Shown here in pieces: positions 1-5,260 of a DNA stretch of 7,454 bases. The first letter of the stretch is position 1. The number at the start of each line of letters is the position of its first letter. The notes under the pieces are model-generated. The model saw only the letters and a program-made list of their open reading frames with translations, searched no databases and was not told where the DNA came from. A program made the position numbers and the translations under genes. Source of the stretch: an uncultured Clostridia bacterium (GTDB lineage Bacteria > Bacillota > Clostridia > Christensenellales > Borkfalkiaceae); the NCBI GenBank assembly GCA_947629875.1, contig CANRFK010000065.1, positions 1 to 7,454 of the forward strand. The letters run 5' to 3'.

Positions 1-1299
1 CTCGGCAATGCGGCGACGGGCGTCATCTTTCCCATCACCGTCGTCGGGTGGGGGCTCTCCCTGTTCTTCGGCGACGGCGCGGCGGCGTGGCTCTCCGTCT
101 CCCTCGGCGAGGGCAAAAAGGACAACATCCACCGCTGTGTGGGGAACGCCGTGCTCGCCTCCTTCCTCTCGGGGTGCGCCGTCATTCTCGTCGCCTACCT
201 TTGGGGAGACGGTCTTCTGATGCTCCTCGGCGGGACGGACGCCAATCTCCCGCTCGCGCACGACTACGGCATCATCATTTACGCCATGATGCCGCTTGCC
301 CTCGTGCAGAACACGCTCGCCGCCATCATCCGTGCCGACGGCTCCCCCGGCTACGCCATGTTCGCCATGGTCGCGGGCGCCGTCCTCAACATCATCGGCG
401 ACCCCATCGCCATCTATGCCCTCGATTTGGGCATCAGCGGCGCGGCGTATGCCACCATTTTGGGGCAGTTTGTGAGTTTTATCATCTGCGCCTGCTACCT
501 CGCCCGCAGCAAGACCTTCAAGATCAAGTGGAAGAGTTTTGTGCCCGATTTCAAACTGCTCGGCCGCGTCATGGCTTTGGGGCTCTCGAGTTTTCTGACG
601 CAGCTGTGCATCGTGGTGACGACCATCGTCAACAACCTGCTCTTTGTGCGCTACGGTTTGAAGAGCGTTTACGGCGCGGATATCCCGCTTGCGGCCTTCG
701 TCGTCATCATGAAACTGTTCCAGATCGTGCTGAACGTTGCCATCGGCATAGCGGCGGGCGCACAGCCGCTTGTCGGCTACAACTACGGCGCGAAACAATA
801 CGGCAGGGTGAAAAAACTCTTAAAACTCATTCTCTTGTGGACGGGGGGAATTTGCCTCTTCGTCACAATTTTGTTTGAGGCAATCCCGCAGGTGTTCATT
901 GCGATGTTCGGCGCGGGCGGCGGTGCAAACGGGCTGGACGCCGAACTGTATATGCAGTTTGCGGTGCCCTGCCTCCGCATCTATCTCATGCTCATCGTGT
1001 TCACCTGCCTGCAAAAGGTGTGCGCCATCTTCTTGCAGTCGATGGGGCTCGCCAAAGTTGCCGCTCCCCTCTCCTTTTTGCGCGATATGCTCTCGATTTT
1101 GTTCGCGCTCACCGTGCCCATCGGGCTGGGGGTGATGGGCGTGGCGTGGGCGGCTCCCATTGCCGATACGGTCGCCATTCTCGTGACTGCCCCCGTGATG
1201 GTTTGGGTGTGGAGAAAACTCGGAAGGGCGGAGAAGGAACAGGCGGAAATGTTACAAGATGCGCTGCAGGAGACGGACACGGACGTTGCGGCGGAATAA
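1..1299 (+). CDS. MATE-family multidrug/metabolite efflux transporter, 5' end missing
   Basis: This is an inner-membrane antiporter of the MATE (multi-antimicrobial extrusion) family, which exports organic cations or drugs using a Na+ or H+ gradient. The frame is open from base 1, so the start lies upstream; 432 residues are visible and the family is usually about 450-480, so roughly 40-50 N-terminal residues are missing. The protein is a series of hydrophobic helices in two similar halves. Each half carries the family's loop signature: GDGAAAWLSVSLGEGKK (in-window residues 24-40) in the first and QPLVGYNYGAKQYGRVKK (255-272) in the second. The second half begins near MALGLSSFLTQLC (about 191-203). 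The C-terminus is a short charged tail ending at the TAA at 1297-1299. It is convergent with the aldo/keto reductase gene. Family assignment is firm; the substrate and the subfamily (MepA-like or other) cannot be told from sequence. Confidence 0.93.
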   Translation, partial: LGNAATGVIFPITVVGWGLSLFFGDGAAAWLSVSLGEGKKDNIHRCVGNAVLASFLSGCAVILVAYLWGDGLLMLLGGTDANLPLAHDYGIIIYAMMPLALVQNTLAAIIRADGSPGYAMFAMVAGAVLNIIGDPIAIYALDLGISGAAYATILGQFVSFIICACYLARSKTFKIKWKSFVPDFKLLGRVMALGLSSFLTQLCIVVTTIVNNLLFVRYGLKSVYGADIPLAAFVVIMKLFQIVLNVAIGIAAGAQPLVGYNYGAKQYGRVKKLLKLILLWTGGICLFVTILFEAIPQVFIAMFGAGGGANGLDAELYMQFAVPCLRIYLMLIVFTCLQKVCAIFLQSMGLAKVAAPLSFLRDMLSILFALTVPIGLGVMGVAWAAPIADTVAILVTAPVMVWVWRKLGRAEKEQAEMLQDALQETDTDVAAE

Positions 1300-1313
1300 C
1301 GGGGAATAACGGG
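1294..1313 (+). repeat. 10-bp perfect tandem duplication across the MATE stop codon
   Basis: GAATAACGGG occurs twice without a gap (1294-1303 and 1304-1313). The first copy contains the MATE stop codon TAA at 1297-1299. This is seen directly; it is probably a small slippage duplication of no functional weight. Confidence 0.8.
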
Positions 1314-1377
1314 AAAAATTTTGCGCCCCGCGGCTTGAAGAGCCGCGGGGCGCTTGCAAAGCTCCCGAAAATTTTTC
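1313..1377. terminator. Nested hairpin downstream of the MATE gene, possible terminator
   Basis: A perfect 13-bp GC-rich stem (1323-1335 with 1341-1353, loop TGAAG) lies 23 bases after the MATE stop. It is enclosed by a second 10-bp arm pair, GAAAAATTTT (1313-1322) and AAAATTTTTC (1368-1377), with a 14-base one-sided bulge between the stems. On the + strand the nearest U-run (1372-1376) is 18 bases past the inner stem, so it is not a textbook intrinsic terminator in that direction. On the - strand the stem is followed directly by AAAATTTTT, which fits a backup terminator for the aldo/keto reductase transcript. A role in ending both convergent transcripts is inference. Confidence 0.55.
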
Positions 1378-1394
1378 AAAAAAGGTTGTCATAC

Positions 1395-1416
1395 ATATCC
1401 GAAAAATTACGGATAT
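1395..1416. repeat. Short AT-rich inverted repeat
   Basis: ATATCCG (1395-1401) and CGGATAT (1410-1416) form a 7-bp inverted repeat around an 8-base AT-rich spacer, in the convergent gap between the MATE and aldo/keto reductase genes. A TTGTCA hexamer lies just upstream (1386-1391), but no -10 hexamer follows at normal spacing. It may be a protein-binding dyad or chance; function unknown. Confidence 0.35.
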
Positions 1417-1476
1417 CATAGTACAATAAAATCGGAAACTGTGTTGCGTGGGCGAGGGAAAAGGGCGGGCGCGCCG

Positions 1477-1549
1477 AAAAAATTATCCCTCCCCGCGCGC
1501 GCAGTTCCCCCCCCAAAGGGGGGGGAACTGCGCGCGCGGGGAGGGATAA
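1477..1549 (-). terminator. Intrinsic terminator of the aldo/keto reductase gene (within the long palindrome)
   Basis: Read on the - strand, the 32-bp stem (1549-1518 with 1514-1483) begins 48 bases after the reductase stop codon and is followed immediately by six T residues (complement of A1477-1482). A very stable stem followed by a U-tract is the classical rho-independent layout. The stem is far longer than needed, so termination may be a secondary use of the palindromic element described separately. Confidence 0.7.
1483..1549. repeat. 67-bp near-perfect palindrome, 32-bp arms, 3-base loop
   Basis: The left arm 1483-1514 is the exact reverse complement of the right arm 1518-1549, separated only by AAA (1515-1517). 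From the outside inward each arm has an AT tip (TTAT), a C-rich stretch, a (GC)4 alternating block, AGTT, and a run of eight C (mirrored by eight G). Absence of any mismatch over 32 bp points to a recently formed or actively maintained element, such as a dispersed palindromic repeat unit. No transposase and no clear target-site duplication are seen next to it. Confidence 0.85.
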
Positions 1550-1596
1550 AAAGGAAAAAATCAATATTGGACGGCGGGAAAAATGACCGAGCGAAA

Positions 1597-2571
1597 TTAT
1601 CCGATGCGGCGGACGAAGGGGTGGTAGTCGAGAATTTCGTCGATGGCGGAGAGAGTCTCCCCGGAGAGTTCCAAGCCGCTTGCCTTGGCATTGGCGCGGA
1701 GCTGCGCGGGGCGCGACGCGCCCGTGATCACCGAACTAATCTGCTTCTTCCTGAGGATCCATGCGAGGGCGAGCGCGGAGAGGGAGACCTCCAACCCGTC
1801 GGCAATTTCAAGGAGGCGTTCCACCTTATCCAAATTCTCCTCGGTGAGGAGTTTGTTGATCTGCTTATCCGCCTGCCAAGTGGCACGGGAGCCCTCGGGA
1901 AGCGGCTGCCCCTTGCGGTATTTGCCCGTCAGAAGTCCCTGCGCGAGCGGCGAGAACGGCGTAATGCCCACGCCGTACTTCTCGCAGATGCCCATGATCT
2001 CGTCCTCGATGTACCTGTCGACCATGTTGTACTGCGGCTGGATGACGGCAAGCGGGCGCAGGTTGTTCTCCTTGGCGATGTGGATGGCCTCGGTGATCTG
2101 CACGGGCGACCACTCCGAGACGCCGTAATACAGAATTTTGCCCGCCTTCACGAGGTCGGAGAGGGTCTCCACGGTCTCCTCGATGGGGGTGGTGGGGTCG
2201 AAGCGGTGGCAAAAATACAGGTCGAGATAGTCGAGCCGCATGTTGAGGAGGGTCTTGTCGAGTTGCTCGGTGATGTGCTTGCGCGAGAGCCCCCAATCGT
2301 TGGCGCCTGCCCCCATCGGGAAGAACACCTTGGACGAGACGACGAACTCGTGGCGTTCGTGCTCGCCGAGTACTTTGCCGAGGAACCGCTCCGCCGCGCC
2401 GCCCGAATAGGCGTCGGCACAGTCGAAGAAGTTGACGCCCTCGTCGAAGGCGGTGTTTACGGTCTCTTGGGCGATGCGCTCCGCGTCGGCGCCATTGAGG
2501 TCGGTCACCCAACTGCCGAGCCCGACTTCCGAGAGCTTCAAACCGTATTTGCCGAGATTGCGATATTTCAT
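1597..2571 (-). CDS. Aldo/keto reductase, Kv-beta-like (AKR6-type) family
   Basis: This is a cytoplasmic NADPH-dependent oxidoreductase with an (alpha/beta)8 barrel that reduces aldehydes or ketones; 324 residues is a normal full length. The catalytic tetrad is visible: D50 and Y55 in FFDCADAY, K81 in SSKVF, and H122 in YFCHRFDP. The C-terminal nucleotide-binding segment GASRPAQLRANAKA spans about 284-297. The opening MKYRNLGKYGLKLSEVGLGSW and the internal GLSRKHI (94-100) resemble the voltage-gated potassium-channel beta-subunit branch and its bacterial relatives. The ATG at 2569-2571 is well supported: AAGGAG lies 6 bases upstream (complement of 2578-2583). It has its own promoter and a strong downstream hairpin, so it is probably monocistronic. 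The physiological substrate is unknown; nothing nearby suggests potassium-channel pairing. Confidence 0.95.
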   Translation of the reverse strand: MKYRNLGKYGLKLSEVGLGSWVTDLNGADAERIAQETVNTAFDEGVNFFDCADAYSGGAAERFLGKVLGEHERHEFVVSSKVFFPMGAGANDWGLSRKHITEQLDKTLLNMRLDYLDLYFCHRFDPTTPIEETVETLSDLVKAGKILYYGVSEWSPVQITEAIHIAKENNLRPLAVIQPQYNMVDRYIEDEIMGICEKYGVGITPFSPLAQGLLTGKYRKGQPLPEGSRATWQADKQINKLLTEENLDKVERLLEIADGLEVSLSALALAWILRKKQISSVITGASRPAQLRANAKASGLELSGETLSAIDEILDYHPFVRRIG

Positions 2572-2589
2572 AAAATTCTCCTTGGGGAT

Positions 2590-2618
2590 ATTGTAACACG
2601 CGGCGATGAAAAAAGCAA
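2590..2618 (-). promoter_or_regulatory. Sigma-A type promoter of the aldo/keto reductase gene
   Basis: On the - strand TTGCTT (complement of 2613-2618) is followed after 17 bases by TACAAT (complement of 2590-2595). This gives a leader of roughly 12 bases before the ATG at 2571, just enough to include the AAGGAG ribosome-binding site. The -10 is good and the -35 is weak (TTG only). The -35 lies within the stem and U-tract of the terminator just upstream. Confidence 0.6.
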
Positions 2619-2639
2619 TCTCCCGCGGGAAATTGCTTT
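2609..2639 (-). terminator. Intrinsic terminator of the antiporter transcript
   Basis: AAAGCAAT (2612-2619) pairs with ATTGCTTT (2632-2639), with one C/A mismatch, around the self-complementary core TCCCGCGGGA (2621-2630). On the - strand the stem runs into a run of six T (complement of A2609-2614). It lies 137 bases after the antiporter stop codon and directly in front of the reductase promoter, which separates the two same-strand genes into different transcripts. Confidence 0.7.
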
Positions 2640-2775
2640 GAGGTTTTTGTTGGAGGGCCTCATACCGAGCCCCAACGGGGCGAGCGTATCTTAAGGGAAG
2701 ATCCGCTACTTCGCCCTTACGGGCTCGTGCCGCCCTTGGTCGAAAATAGTGCGGGCGGGGCGGAATGAGGGAATT
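2640..2775. other. GC-rich trailer between antiporter stop and its terminator
   Basis: No gene is seen here. It contains short hairpins: GCCCC/GGGGC around AAC (2669-2681), with partly complementary outer arms ATAC (2662-2665) and GTAT (2686-2689), and GCCC/GGGC around TTAC (2713-2724). It forms the 3' untranslated part of the antiporter transcript. The patchwork of short GC-rich dyads resembles the dispersed intergenic repeats of GC-rich genomes, but one copy alone cannot show that. Confidence 0.4.
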
Positions 2776-4056
2776 CTACGCGCTTTCGCCCCAGTCGGGG
2801 GGGAGGGCGGGAGGCGGGGCGTGACGGTCGCCGCGGGTGCGGCGCTCTTCGCGGGCGTACGTCCATTTCAGGAGAATGGGCGTGAGCACCGACGAGATGA
2901 GGATGATGAGGAAGATGAACGGCTGGATGGCGGGCTTCACGAGCCCCGCGCGCACGCCCTGCTCGGCGCAGATGAGGATGACTTCGGCGCGCACCATCAT
3001 GCCGAGACCCGCGCGCACGCTGTCGCTCCACGAGAATTTGCACAGCTTGGCGCCCAATCCGCAGCCCACAAACTTGCCCGCGAGGGCGGCAACGACAAAC
3101 ACCGCGCCGAATGCGAGGAAGGGCAGGGTGATGCCCCCGAGGTCGAGGTTCATGCCGATCTTGGCAAAGAACACGGGCGAGAAGAAGAGATAGCCGATGG
3201 TATCCACCTTGTTCTCGACGTAGGGAGTCTCCGAGAGGGTGCCGCCGAGCAAAATTCCCGCGAGGTACGCGCCCGTGATATCGGCGACGCCGAAGAGTTT
3301 TTCCGCGCCGTAGGCGTACAAAAAGCACGCGGCGAGCGAGATGATGGGAACGCGCCTGTTGTGCGGCGCGCGGCGTTCCATGAGGTCGAAGAGCTTGCGC
3401 AACCCCACACCCAAGGCGATCGCCACAATGAAAAAGACGATGATTTTAATGACGACGAGCCCGGGGTTGGGGTGGAACCAATTCCAGCCGCCCCCGCCAT
3501 CTCCCGAGGCAAAGCCCGTGAGGACGGAGAGAACGATGATGCCGATGACGTCGTCGAGAACGGCCGCGGCCACGATGGAAGTGCCGAGTTTGGTATCCAG
3601 TTTGCCGAGCTCTTTGAGGACTGCGACGGTGACGGAGACGGAGGTCGCCGTGAGAATGGCGCCGTAGAAGAACCACGTGAGCACGGAGGCGTTCCTCTGG
3701 AAGAGGAAGGCGACGAGGGTGCCCAGCCCCATGGGCACGACGACGCCCATCGTGGTGATGACGACGGACGCGACGCCCGAGGATTTCAACTTTTTGAGGT
3801 CGGTGCCGAGCCCCGTGGAGAACATGATGAGCACGACGCCGATCTCCCCGATGACGTCGAGGGCGAATTTGGCGTCGGAGCCGAAGAATGCGGTGTTCAG
3901 AGGCTCCCACGGGATGTATTTGAGGAGCCCGATGAGAATGCCCGCGACGAGCATCCCGATGACGGCGGGCATCCCTATCTTGTGCGCTCCCAGCCCCATG
4001 AGTTTGGAAAAGAGCAAAATGACGGCAAGGGGCAGGAGAATTTCAAATGCTTGCAT
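2776..4056 (-). CDS. CPA2-family cation/proton antiporter (Na+/H+ or K+/H+ exchanger)
   Basis: This is an inner-membrane exchanger of monovalent cations for protons, serving pH and ion homeostasis. The 426-residue protein has about 12-13 hydrophobic helices. Diagnostic features are the paired acidic residues in AAVLDDVIGI (D168, D169; the ion-binding DD of NapA/GerN-type electrogenic exchangers), the unwound-helix segment TATSVSVT (136-143), FFAKIGMNLDL (296-306, where K299 may be the TM10 lysine) and MMVRAEVILI (353-362). A cytoplasmic proline-rich, basic tail follows (about 400-426); no TrkA-N/RCK domain is present, unlike full KefB/KefC. I chose the ATG at 4054-4056, with a weak GGGA 7 bases upstream. 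The in-frame TTG at 4086 lies at or upstream of the predicted transcription start. Na+ versus K+ preference cannot be decided from sequence. Confidence 0.92.
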   Translation of the reverse strand: MQAFEILLPLAVILLFSKLMGLGAHKIGMPAVIGMLVAGILIGLLKYIPWEPLNTAFFGSDAKFALDVIGEIGVVLIMFSTGLGTDLKKLKSSGVASVVITTMGVVVPMGLGTLVAFLFQRNASVLTWFFYGAILTATSVSVTVAVLKELGKLDTKLGTSIVAAAVLDDVIGIIVLSVLTGFASGDGGGGWNWFHPNPGLVVIKIIVFFIVAIALGVGLRKLFDLMERRAPHNRRVPIISLAACFLYAYGAEKLFGVADITGAYLAGILLGGTLSETPYVENKVDTIGYLFFSPVFFAKIGMNLDLGGITLPFLAFGAVFVVAALAGKFVGCGLGAKLCKFSWSDSVRAGLGMMVRAEVILICAEQGVRAGLVKPAIQPFIFLIILISSVLTPILLKWTYAREERRTRGDRHAPPPALPPDWGESA

Positions 4057-4090
4057 GGAGTTTCCCGTTTCAATGTTTTGAAGCAACTAT

Positions 4091-4118
4091 ATTATAGTCC
4101 TTTTTTTACAAAATGCAA
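4091..4118 (-). promoter_or_regulatory. Promoter of the antiporter gene
   Basis: On the - strand TTGCAT (complement of 4113-4118) and a perfect TATAAT (complement of 4091-4096) are separated by 16 bases. Transcription would start near 4084, giving a leader of about 28 bases before the ATG at 4056. A weak dyad CCGCA/TGCGG (4125-4129 and 4137-4141) lies just upstream of the -35. Confidence 0.65.
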
Positions 4119-4148
4119 CTTTTTCCGCAGGGATTTTGCGGCGGGATT

Positions 4149-4183
4149 TTTTTGAGAAATGTTCACTTTTCGTGATCGTTTTT
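4149..4183 (+). repeat. 35-bp direct repeat, left copy
   Basis: This copy reads TTTTTGAGAAATGTTCAC, then TTTTCGTGATCGTTTTT. It matches 4781-4815 at 34 of 35 positions in the same orientation; the single difference is C4177 against A4809. GGGA and a T-run precede both copies, with two more T in this one. The core TCAC-N5-GTGA is a weak dyad. It lies 31 bases outside the antiporter -35. No family recognised. Confidence 0.9.
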
Positions 4184-4251
4184 AAGAGGCGTGAGGGGGC
4201 AGACAGGGTACGGAGCGGGAGAGCTGCGCAGAGGGAGAGGCGGGGCGGAAC

Positions 4252-4538
4252 GGGAGAGAGTGGAGCGTGATAGGGGTGAGTGAGGCGAGGATGGAGGGTG
4301 AGAGAGCGAGTGAGGTTAGGATAGTAAAAAGGGGGGCGAGCGGGAAGATAGGAGAGAGTGAGAGAGCGAGTAAAGAGAGAGGAGGAGTGGGAGAAGGTGA
4401 GTGAGGTTAGATAGCAAAAAAAGGTGAGCGAGTGGGAAGAGAGAGCAGGTTGAGAGAATAATAAAAAAGGGGGGTAGTGAGTGGGGAGAGAGTGGAGCGT
4501 GATAGGGGTGAGTGAGGCGAGGGTGGAGGGTGAGAGAG
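4252..4538. repeat. 55-bp internal repeat pair in the purine-rich block
   Basis: Positions 4252-4306 and 4484-4538 match at 54 of 55 bases (A4291 against G4523), 232 bases apart in the same orientation. A second, looser pair lies between them: GAGTGAGGTTAGGATAG (from 4308) and GAGTGAGGTTAGATAG (from 4399), each followed by an A-run and G-run. The pattern suggests the block grew by segmental duplication. Confidence 0.85.
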
Positions 4539-4556
4539 TGGGAGAGCGAGTGAGAC

Positions 4557-4620
4557 GAGAGAGTAAAGGGTGAAGCGGGAGAGCAAGCAGGGTGAGAGAG
4601 TAAAGGGTGAAGCGGGAGAG
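4557..4620. repeat. 27-bp exact internal repeat pair, 37-bp period
   Basis: Positions 4557-4583 and 4594-4620 are identical (GAGAGAGTAAAGGGTGAAGC, then GGGAGAG), separated by 10 bases. A third partial match, GTGAGAGAGTAAAAGAGCGG, begins at 4633. This indicates local tandem duplication. Confidence 0.85.
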
Positions 4621-4780
4621 GGGTGAGGGAAGTGAGAGAGTAAAAGAGCGGGGCGAAAGAGAAAGTGAGAGAGAAAGTGAGAGTATAGGAGGGCTGAGTA
4701 GTGGGAGAGAGAAGGGGGGTGAGCAGGAGAGTGTGGGGTGAGAAAGGGAGTGAGGGGCGGATGGAGCGGGAAGAGGGGGA

Positions 4781-4815
4781 TTTTTGAGAAATGTTCACTT
4801 TTCGTGATAGTTTTT
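4781..4815 (+). repeat. 35-bp direct repeat, right copy
   Basis: This is the partner of 4149-4183, 632 bases away. It ends exactly where the dyad overlapping the mrnC -35 begins (4816). TTTTTCCGC at 4811-4819 is also found outside the left copy at 4120-4128, so the sequence around each repeat shares additional short words. Recombination between the copies would remove 632 bp, including the whole purine-rich block, and leave one repeat. Confidence 0.9.
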
Positions 4816-4838
4816 CCGCGAACGCTTGTCATTCGCGG
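4816..4838. promoter_or_regulatory. Operator-like dyad over the mrnC -35 box
   Basis: CCGCGAA (4816-4822) and TTCGCGG (4832-4838) form a perfect 7-bp inverted repeat with a 9-base centre that contains the -35 hexamer TTGTCA (4826-4831). A dimeric repressor bound here would block RNA polymerase. It is not a terminator: the T-run is before the dyad on the + strand, and A residues follow it on the - strand. The regulator is unknown. Confidence 0.5.
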
Positions 4839-4854
4839 GGAAATATGGTATAAT
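4826..4854 (+). promoter_or_regulatory. Extended -10 sigma-A promoter of the mrnC-rlmB-sigH-dnaX operon
   Basis: TTGTCA (4826-4831), a 17-base spacer and a perfect TATAAT (4849-4854) with an upstream TG at 4846-4847 (extended -10) make this the strongest promoter in the window. Transcription should start at about A4861 or A4862, immediately at the ATG at 4862. It is the only promoter I can see for the four-gene operon. Confidence 0.85.
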
Positions 4855-4861
4855 AGCGGCA

Positions 4862-5260
4862 ATGATTTGTACAGATGTGCCCGCAGCTTCGGAGCGGGTC
4901 AAACTCATGAACCCCGTCGTGCTCGCCTTTGTGGGCGACGCGGCGTATACCCTCCTCGTGCGGGAAAAGCTCGCGCTCGCCTCTCCATTAAAGGCGGGGG
5001 CGCTCAATAAAAAGGCGGCGGAAGTGGTCTCGGCGCGCGGGCAGAGCAGTCTCTTGGAGCGCGCATTGCCCAAATTCACCGAGGAAGAGAGCGAAATTTA
5101 CCACCGCGGCAGGAACGCGCACAAGCCCACGAAGAGCAAGAACGCGAGCCCCGTGGACTATGCCCGCGCGACGGGCATGGAGGCCGTCGTGGGGTATCTG
5201 TACCTGACGGGCAACCTTGCGCGCATCAAAGAGCTGTTCTTTGCGGAGGACGAGGCATGA
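4862..5260 (+). CDS. mrnC: Mini-ribonuclease III (23S rRNA maturation)
   Basis: Mini-III is a dimeric RNase III-like enzyme without a double-stranded RNA-binding domain; in Bacillus it matures the ends of 23S rRNA. The 132-residue product has the catalytic-domain signature LAFVGDAAY (D26), the RNA-contact motif YHRGRNAHKPTKSKNA (80-95) and MEAVVGYLYL (106-115, catalytic E107). Length and the position of the first Asp match the family (Bacillus about 143 residues, Asp near 23) when the ATG at 4862 is used. That codon sits on the predicted transcription start, so the mRNA would be leaderless or nearly so. The alternative ATG at 4907 (MNPVVLAFVGDA) would have a 45-base leader with GGAG 12 bases upstream, but gives an unusually short N-terminus. 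The in-frame TTG at 4826 is inside the -35 box and is excluded. The stop overlaps the next start (ATGA). The usual upstream neighbour cysS is absent. Confidence 0.93.
   Translation: MICTDVPAASERVKLMNPVVLAFVGDAAYTLLVREKLALASPLKAGALNKKAAEVVSARGQSSLLERALPKFTEEESEIYHRGRNAHKPTKSKNASPVDYARATGMEAVVGYLYLTGNLARIKELFFAEDEA

Larger units (their letters stand above)
4184..4780. other. Purine-rich low-complexity intergenic block between direct repeats
   Basis: About 597 bases in which the + strand is about 84% purine by my hand count (94 pyrimidines in 4201-4780). The block is built from recurring words such as GTGAG, GAGAGAG, GCGGGAGAG and GGGTGA, with longer imperfect repeats listed separately and many runs of three to six G. 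No gene is supported: the long open frames on the - strand exist because C/T-rich sequence almost never makes a stop codon, and their products are Ser/Leu/Pro/His strings with no ribosome-binding site. The block lies between two outward-facing promoters, so neither the antiporter nor the mrnC transcript should include it. It has no resemblance to a CRISPR array (no constant repeat and spacer lengths). Function unknown; spacer, protein-binding array, triplex- or quadruplex-forming DNA, or a cassette bounded by the direct repeats are all possible. Confidence 0.85.

Noticed and set aside
1386..1427. Promoter beginning at TTGTCA 1386-1391
   Set aside because: The nearest -10-like hexamers, TATCAT (1414-1419) and TACAAT (1422-1427), are 22 and 30 bases away, too far; no gene follows on that strand.
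1354..2694. 446-codon open frame on the + strand opposite the aldo/keto reductase
   Set aside because: It runs through the palindrome and opposite an intact reductase with its full catalytic tetrad; no recognisable protein family.
4057..4086. TTG start at 4086 adding 10 residues to the antiporter
   Set aside because: The -10 box at 4091-4096 puts the transcription start near 4084, at or after this codon, and no ribosome-binding site precedes it.
2749..4155. 468-codon open frame on the + strand opposite the antiporter
   Set aside because: Its product is a Glu/Asp/Arg/His-rich string with no domain, a mirror of GC-rich membrane-protein codons. The - strand frame has clear antiporter motifs.
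4184..4780. CRISPR-like array
   Set aside because: Repeats vary in length and spacing, there are no unique spacers of constant size, and no cas genes are near.
4149..4815. Insertion sequence or prophage attachment sites
   Set aside because: No transposase, integrase or tRNA gene is present, and the repeats are direct rather than the terminal inverted repeats of an insertion sequence.
4826..4861. TTG start at 4826 for mrnC
   Set aside because: The codon is the first half of the -35 hexamer of the operon promoter, so it would not be in the mRNA.
4316..4862. Long open frames on the - strand (about 150-160 codons) through the purine-rich block, encoding Ser/Leu/Pro/His-rich products
   Set aside because: C/T-rich sequence rarely forms stop codons, so the frames are expected from composition. 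The products are low complexity, no ribosome-binding site precedes them, and they overlap each other in different frames.
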